Below are positions 22,103 to 30,000 of a DNA stretch of 64,000 nt, in pieces. A model generated the notes under the pieces. That model searched no databases, was not told the origin of the DNA, and was given only the letters and a program-made list of their open reading frames with translations. Both the position numbers and the translations under genes were made by a program. This stretch comes from Gambelia wislizenii (lineage: Eukaryota > Chordata > Lepidosauria > Squamata > Crotaphytidae): contig JAUMIR010000004.1 in assembly GCA_030847615.1 (NCBI GenBank), positions 228,078,501 through 228,142,500 on the forward strand, given 5' to 3'. Numbering within the stretch: position 1 is the stretch's first letter; the number at the start of each line of letters is the position of its first letter.

Positions 22103-25100
22103 ACATTTACAAAATTTTAGCTGTTTTTAACTTTTTCATTGTTTACTTGTGTTTTAACTTTTATATTTTCCTGATTTTAACAATGTCTTTTTATTGTACA
22201 ATGCTTTGAGTCCCAAACTGGGAAAAAAGCAGGATAGAAATAATGATAATGATAACAGTAATATATTATAATTATAATTACTATTATAATTATTACTTTG
22301 ACTCCATACGTTCAATGCTCCTTTCTGATTATCACACCTTTTTGGTTCTGTTGCTTTCAGGAGTTGAGTGCTATTGTTTTTTCTGAAATCCCCACTCAGC
22401 CATGGAAACCCACTTGGTGACCCTGGGCAAGTCACACTCTCTCAGCCTGAGACAAAGGCAAAGGCAAACCCTCTCTAAACAAACTTGGTCACCATAAGTT
22501 GGAAACAACTTGAAGGCACACAGCAACAATAATTACTTTCCTATTGTCTCTGCTGCCTATCATAATTCAGACTAAATTCCTTGAGTTTTGTTTTCAGTAT
22601 GTTATTCTTTGAAGTTTCATGTATACACTGATAGCACTATAAGAAAAACAGCATCAGACTACTTCTTTGATCTGTGATCACAATAAACAATGTGGACACT
22701 GATAGAAGAAAACAGATTCTGACACCATTTATTACAGAATGCATCCCTACTGGGTTTACTACATTACTGAAAAGCAATTTGTGCTAACCTGAACAGATGG
22801 AGGAACTCAGACTTCTTAGCAGATTTCTCAAAACTGTTATAAAAGGTGTTTCAAGCAAACAGTTGGTATAGAATATGCCTTAAAGTGTCATGGGAGCATC
22901 TGCTCAACTGGTATAATATTTTAACTCTACTGTGACCAGCTTTTCAAAACAACAGCCCCTCCTGTCTTTGTTGTTGTGTGCCTTCAAGTCATTTCCAACT
23001 TATGGCAACCCTAACATGAACCTATCAGTGTTTTCTGAGGCTGAGAGTGTGTGACTTGCCCAAGGTCACCCAGTGGCTGAGCCTCAAACCCTGGCCTCCA
23101 AAATCATAGTCCAACACTCCAACCACTACGCCATGCTGGCTCCTTCTCTACTTATCTTACCACTGTAAAAGCAGCATGAAATTACTTAAAAGCTAAGGAC
23201 CAAAACTTAGAAGGGTCTTAACAACCTTCAACAGTGAAGTCATGAGTACTTAACTTTTATTTAGTCCAATCATTACTCTTTCAGAGAATCTAACTGTACA
23301 ATTTATAGGTGGGCCCAGTTGAGCTTTCTGCTGTTGGCTCATATGTACTCAGTGGTAAACACGGAAAAGCAAAAACACTATATAACAGTAGTAAGGACTA
23401 GTGAAGTTACTCACTGTGCTACACTACAAGTTGCATCTTATTCAAGGGAATCCCAATTCTGCTGCGGGACCTTGAGATGCATATTTTGAAATATGGGCTT
23501 ACCTTTTTTGGAATTGTTCTGATTCTTCTTGGTTGTGCTGCTATCTGCTTTCTTGACATAAGCATTCTTTGTCCCCTTTTTGCTTTTAGAAGCTGTCTTT
23601 TGTTTGGGTTTTTCTTTTTTTGATGATTTTTTAGGTTGCTGTAAGAGAGATGAAAAGAGCATGAAAATCTACTACAACACATGTCACTTACAAAAAAGGT
23701 ACGGTATTAGCTTTTGGACTGTCAATGATGACAGACGTCTCTCTTTGTAGGAAAAGCACACAGACATTCCAGTCAGAGAAGTGATAACTGCATTAAATGT
23801 CCTCAGTTTTACCTATAGTCCTACTCTGTTAGAGTATGGGCCTTTTTAATTGTGCATTATATAACTTTGTATTATATAACGAAGTGTTTGTAGCAAGTGT
23901 TTTATCCCTAAACTTACAGACTACAATTATTTGAGCCACACTGAACTCATGGTAAATATTTTATTAATACTACAACTACAAGGTATTATAGACTTTGTTG
24001 CAATCCAGCCCTTGTTTTCAAGATTCAGTGGGTAATTCCAGATAGAGAACTCCTAGTATTGCTTGGTCACTATGTTTTGTGTGGAATGACCACACACTGT
24101 TCATACTATTGGGGTAAAACTGCAGTTACAGGATGCAGGTTGGATGGGGGGAAGCATGGAGGACAACAGAGGGAAGGCAATGAATTTAACCCTTGACTAA
24201 ACCCAATTCTCTCCACCACTGATATGGATAGAATATAGTGCATTTTCCTGACAGTGTGGACAGTACATAGCAATACTGCTCATAGTTTACAGCAATGTGC
24301 TTTTCCTATTTAAGAGTGATAAAGAAACAGATGAAAGGAATGGTCAGGAAACACAGGATTACAGGTGAGCAATATCTGGAACTTCTAATTTTGCATGGAG
24401 GTATGGCCAGTGGATGTGAAAAGCACCATCAGGGAGTATCCAATCTCTCTTCTACTATGAATACTTTAGGAAAGATATGATTATAGAATTCCAAATTTTA
24501 CTCTGCAACTTTGGAAGCAAAGTCATTTAAGAGAAGCAAAAACTAGGGCACACCCAATAAAATCTGGAGTCATGTTTCAAGGTGCTTAGTTGATGGACAC
24601 TTTATTTGTAAAAAAAAGAGCCCAATGCCTTACAGCCCATTCAAGAAATTAAAGAGACTATTATAATCTGGTTTTTAACATGAGTAGTCTCAATAGTTTT
24701 ACCTCCTCTTCACTTTCTTTATCTTCAGAAGATTCGTCTTTCCCTTTCTTTTCATCTTCCTCACTACTAGATTCATCTGACAGGATCTCTGGACATTTGG
24801 TCTTTTTGGCTTTCCGCGCTGTTCCAGAACTACTGCGTTCTTTTTTACCACCTTTGCTGGGTGTTTTCTTGGATTTTGGCAATGGCTATTAAATATTGAG
24901 AAAATGAAGACAATAAATAGTTTTATAGCCTTTTCCTATCAGATTTATATCAACTGTTGTTCACTTGTTAACCCTCTTCAAAGAGTCATACTACATTATG
25001 TCATTCTGAACACATTTTGTACATGAGATTACCTGTTTTAGATAAAAATAGAGACACTAGCAGCAATATAAAAAATATAGCCATGCTACTGTTTCAGCAT

Positions 25101-26985
25101 AAAAACATATAAAGCAAGCCTGTAGCATCTTTCAGATTGATAAAAACAGAAATGAAGAGCAATTTCACTATCAGACAGCATGCTAAAAATGAAACTTTGA
25201 CAAGTGCAATGTTGCCAAGGTTTTGTACCACTTTGTTTAATAAGGATGAATCACTACTGTTCCCTCCTTGTGTGATGCCATATAAATGGGAAATTAGGCA
25301 ATACTGATCTAATATTGTAAGGCAGGGACATGGGTAATTAGACAATACTTTGTCTTTCTGATTGCTACCTTGATGGCTCTACTTGCTTTGACACTCTCTT
25401 GGAAGGAAATGTTAACTTATCACAAATACAGTAATTGATAGCACAGTAGAAATGCAGCGCTTTAAAAATATTCTAAAAAATGTTCAGTTGTTGTTGATTG
25501 TTGTGTAAAAAGACCAAAAGGAAGATATAAAGGTGCAACCCAGTTTTTAAAGCTGCAGTCATCCATGTGAGAACACTGTCTTTACACTTACCCCTTGAGT
25601 TCTATCTTTCTTCAATGTCTTTTATTTACCACAAGTAAAATTTGAAGATGTTTACCAATAACCCAGAGCTGGTAAAAATGGTCTTGGGAGATTCAAGGAA
25701 CATGATTACAACTCAAAGAGCTCCACATACCCTCAGAATTTTACCTTCTCCATCCCAAACAGCAACTGCTAGTTTAGCTCCCCTATTTGCTGCATATATT
25801 TTGGGAAAATTATGGGGAGACAGGAAAGAACAATTACATCTAACACTGCTACATCAAACTTCCAAAAAAAAAAAAAAGGGGGGGGGGATCATGAGAATTC
25901 TGGGGTTTAAAATAAGGAATATCTGTTGTTTTTAACAGAATTAGGAAATGCAGTCCTTTGCATTCTGAAGACAGAAGCCTATCTGATTATGGACATCCTG
26001 TTAAAACAAAGATTTTAACCACACTACCAATTATCAACATGTTGTTTCGCGTTGAGAATTCCCATGCAACAATGAAAGACTAAGTACCATCTCAAATGTC
26101 TCATGACTTCATAAATGTGTCTTGGCTGGCACTTGGCTGTCTGATGTGGGGAACCAATATCTTTCCCCCCAAGGTGCCAACATTTGTGATCATTGGATAC
26201 AACTGTTTCTTTCTCTCCTAGAAATTTTCCATTGACTGGCAGACAATGGCTTACAGACCAGCACTTGACCAGGGATCCTCATCATTTGAGTAGTACTGAT
26301 CTATGGCATGGCATATAGCAGGGTAGGCAAAGAATCCAGACACAATACACACTTCCTCCAATTTACTTTTTGAACTAGTGTTGCCCAGAGAATGTCACAG
26401 AGGCCAAAACTTGCCTCTAGATTTTCCAAGAGCCCAGCATACAATATATGTAGAATAAGCAAAATGTTCATGTGGTATTGTTTTGCTCCATAGCTAAAAA
26501 CACACACAATTTATTATCTTCTCACCTTGCCTGAAGGTTTTGGATGCATCAAGAACTTTAAAATTCTTGCCACCAGTTCACTATTAACTCCTGATCTTTC
26601 CAAATCAAGAACTTCACAAATACTTTTCAGCATTGCATTTCTGTATCTATAGAGAAACACACTTTATTAAACATGGTGTACAAGTGTTTCCTTAATACAG
26701 GCAGATACATCTGATGTATCCTTAGCCTATCTGAATATCCACATCCAGAATTCCAAAGCACCTGAAATTAAGATGTTAAATACCCATATATATATTAACA
26801 TATTGTAAAATACAAAGACCTTTGATGAAGTTTTTAAAACCAAAAATATCATCACTATCTGCACTTTCTATTATCTTATAATTATACAATTGAATATTTT
26901 ATCTGATTTCTGTTTTCCCTCCAAAACCATGGGTCACAAAAATTATGCAAAGCAATCAAACTAGAGAAAAGGATGTGTACTTTAA

Positions 26986-27016
<31 letters not shown>

Positions 27017-30000
27017 ATAATTTTATTATTTTATTATTATTATTATTATTAATTTAATAGTTTTCCTCTGATGCCCTAATTTCTATAATAAAAAAGATAA
27101 AAGTAGAGATCCTAATTTGGGCTATAGACAGTTGTGTAAAAAATTTAAGTTATCTTTAAAATACAGTTAATCAGTGGTTTGGAAATATATCACTAGAACA
27201 TCTAAGTTATTTACTGCATTCTTGAATAGAAAACTGAGTTCTAAGCAGGAGCACTGCTTAACATTTAAAGGCTTATATTAACATAAATTATGCCACTTGA
27301 ACTTGCTAAGAAGTTTTAAAAGGTTACTTTTTCAACATTTCTTCCTTTTTCTTATACTGGTCACTTCCTTTTTCAAATGGGAACCCACTGAACTGGCCTA
27401 CATTCTTCTTTAGTGAAGCAACCTACAACGACATTAAAATAAATGCATTTTAGAAATAGCATATGCAGAATGTTCAGTTTGACACCTTTCAAAAGCAAAT
27501 GCTGTTTGGTGGAGAAAGACCTTATTGCTGAAGTTCATGAATTCATTTCACACAGTAGCCATATAATAAGAGCTGAACTAAAGTATCACACAGGAGAAAA
27601 TTCAGGGGAAAAATGGGAGGTGAGAACTCCACAAAGAAACCCAGTTTACCTTTACCTTAAAGATAACATGCCAAGTGTTCAAAAATTGGATCATGTGGGC
27701 AGAATGAAGGTTTGGCAATAAGGTAGCCCAGATTCAAACAGATAGAGAGACAGAATTCATGTCAGAATGTTTTTCAAAGATGGCTCAGAAAACAAGGAAT
27801 CAGGCATACAAAAACTTGTCTTACTCTTCTTGTTCTTCTTCTTCAGAAAATGGGGTGGCAGAATGCAGAAATGGGGTTCTGCAAGTAATGATGGACTTTC
27901 TCATTCAGGACAGTGGTCTAAGTAGAGGTTTTTGGGGAGAAGCAATTTTGGTTGCCAATTATCTGTTAACTAGATTGTGGAGCTCAGCAGTAAAAACAAC
28001 CCCATATTTCCTCATGTATGGGAGAAAACCCAAATTGACACATCTGAGAGATTTGGGGAGTGAAGCATGGGTTCATGTGCCAAAGAGCTTGAGAAGGAAG
28101 GGACAATCCAAGCCTCTGAAAATGACATTTGTGGGGTATCAGAGTGACATTTAAGAAACCTTACATGTGTTTTTTCCCATAGCATTATCCACATATAAGA
28201 GGGAAGTGTCAGAAAGTTTGCAGAAATATAAAGCCACCTTTCGAAAGCCTCAAGAGGAAAAATAATAGCCTGAACTTGCTTAGAAGCTAGGAAGTGCCGA
28301 CTGTATGGCATGGGAGATAGAAAGGATGAAATACCAGAATAATAAAAAAAGACAAGCTTAAAAATCTGAACAGTCTCCCAAAAGCAGGATTAATGAGAAA
28401 AATTGAACATTTTAAGCTTGATGTATCTACAAGCTCCATTATAAAGAAGAGTGACCAAGTTTCAAGAATTCTCAAGCAGCAACCCACACTTCAACACATG
28501 ATAAACTGCTTTGGATATGGAAGAGATTTGGGGGTCAAGTACTCAAAACAAAATGAAACAATTCCAAGAAGCCGAAGTGTGGCTACAATAACTGTTTGGT
28601 TCCAGGACATTTACCTGGACATCCACACCACTGATTTCAGAAAGTTAGGAATTTTTAGGTTTGCAGCTTTCAAAATCAACTCTATTCTACACTTTGTGCC
28701 GATTCCAAACAAACTTGAATGAATACATTATTTTGAGACTTCTTACTGTTCCTGGTCTGTTGTAAAGAAGTTTGTGCAGGTTTCGGAGTTCATCTGTCTT
28801 TTTCTTGCTTAAAAAGTATTGTATTCTTTCAATTTCACAAAGTTTTTGTCCCTTTCCTGAAAAGGAAAAAACGGTGTAACGTTAAGTGTCTACATGCGAG
28901 ACTGTTTAAATATTGACTGGATCAGAGAACACCTGCTTATTGTAGCTATTAAATCACATACTGACCACCTATTAGAAATATCACAGGACCCTGGAGCATT
29001 TCTAATGCATGTGTCTCTTTTTAGACTGCATAACATGCTCCTGCTTGACAGGCAGTCAAGTAGTGAACTTCATCCTATGTTTACAATGTGTAACTACCCT
29101 CAAATATATTTATACCTAGCACAGAGAGCAGCACTTCAATGGTGTCCCATCATACAAGTGCAAGGAACCAATTCCAGCTATACCAATGCAACCCAAAGGA
29201 GTTTACTAAATACAACCCAAAGGGAGTTACACCAATGCAACCCAAAGTAATGGGGACAGGTATCCTTTATAGACTCCACTGCCTATACAGAGAAGAAAAG
29301 TCAGGTGAACACAAATTAGGCACACACCTAGCATGAAGGGAGAAGAGAACAGTATTTTATAAAGCAAAGCAGGAGTAACTAACTGAGCCACACTTCCACA
29401 GCTGCTAGGTTACTTCACTGATTGCAATGCCAACTGTTGCTTACTCCCATTATAATGTAAGCTTATTCATAGACACAAACAAAATATCAAAATCTAAACA
29501 TTTATTCGTGATCTCTTCCTTTCTTAGGAGTAAAGTTCTAATTTAACATTTGATAGACTACAAACAAAGACAATTCATACTTAATATACAATATGCTTAA
29601 AATAACTTGCCTGGTGTAATTGTAAAAGGTTCCTTCTGCATTGAGGATACTTGCATGGTCAATCTTTCCACTTTTTTCTTTTCTCTTTTTCCTTCAACAA
29701 TGAGGCTTTTTTCTGAAATAGTCAATTAAGTTCACTTTTTTCATAAAATTTAGAAAAGTTTTTGAAGCTAATGTGCAGAATAATGTTTGAAAAAGATTGA
29801 TAAGATCCAAGCATTGGCAGGATCTTCAAAAAAGTATTTTGATGACATCTGACTTGACCCCGAATTTTTTTTTTGGTCAATCATATATTCTATTATCAAA
29901 CAGCAGTTAAGTATTTCAGGAGTATTAATTGTTAGAACATTTTAAAAATCCTTACAGTTTTGAAACATGCATGAGTTACAAATACAAATTCAGTAACTGC

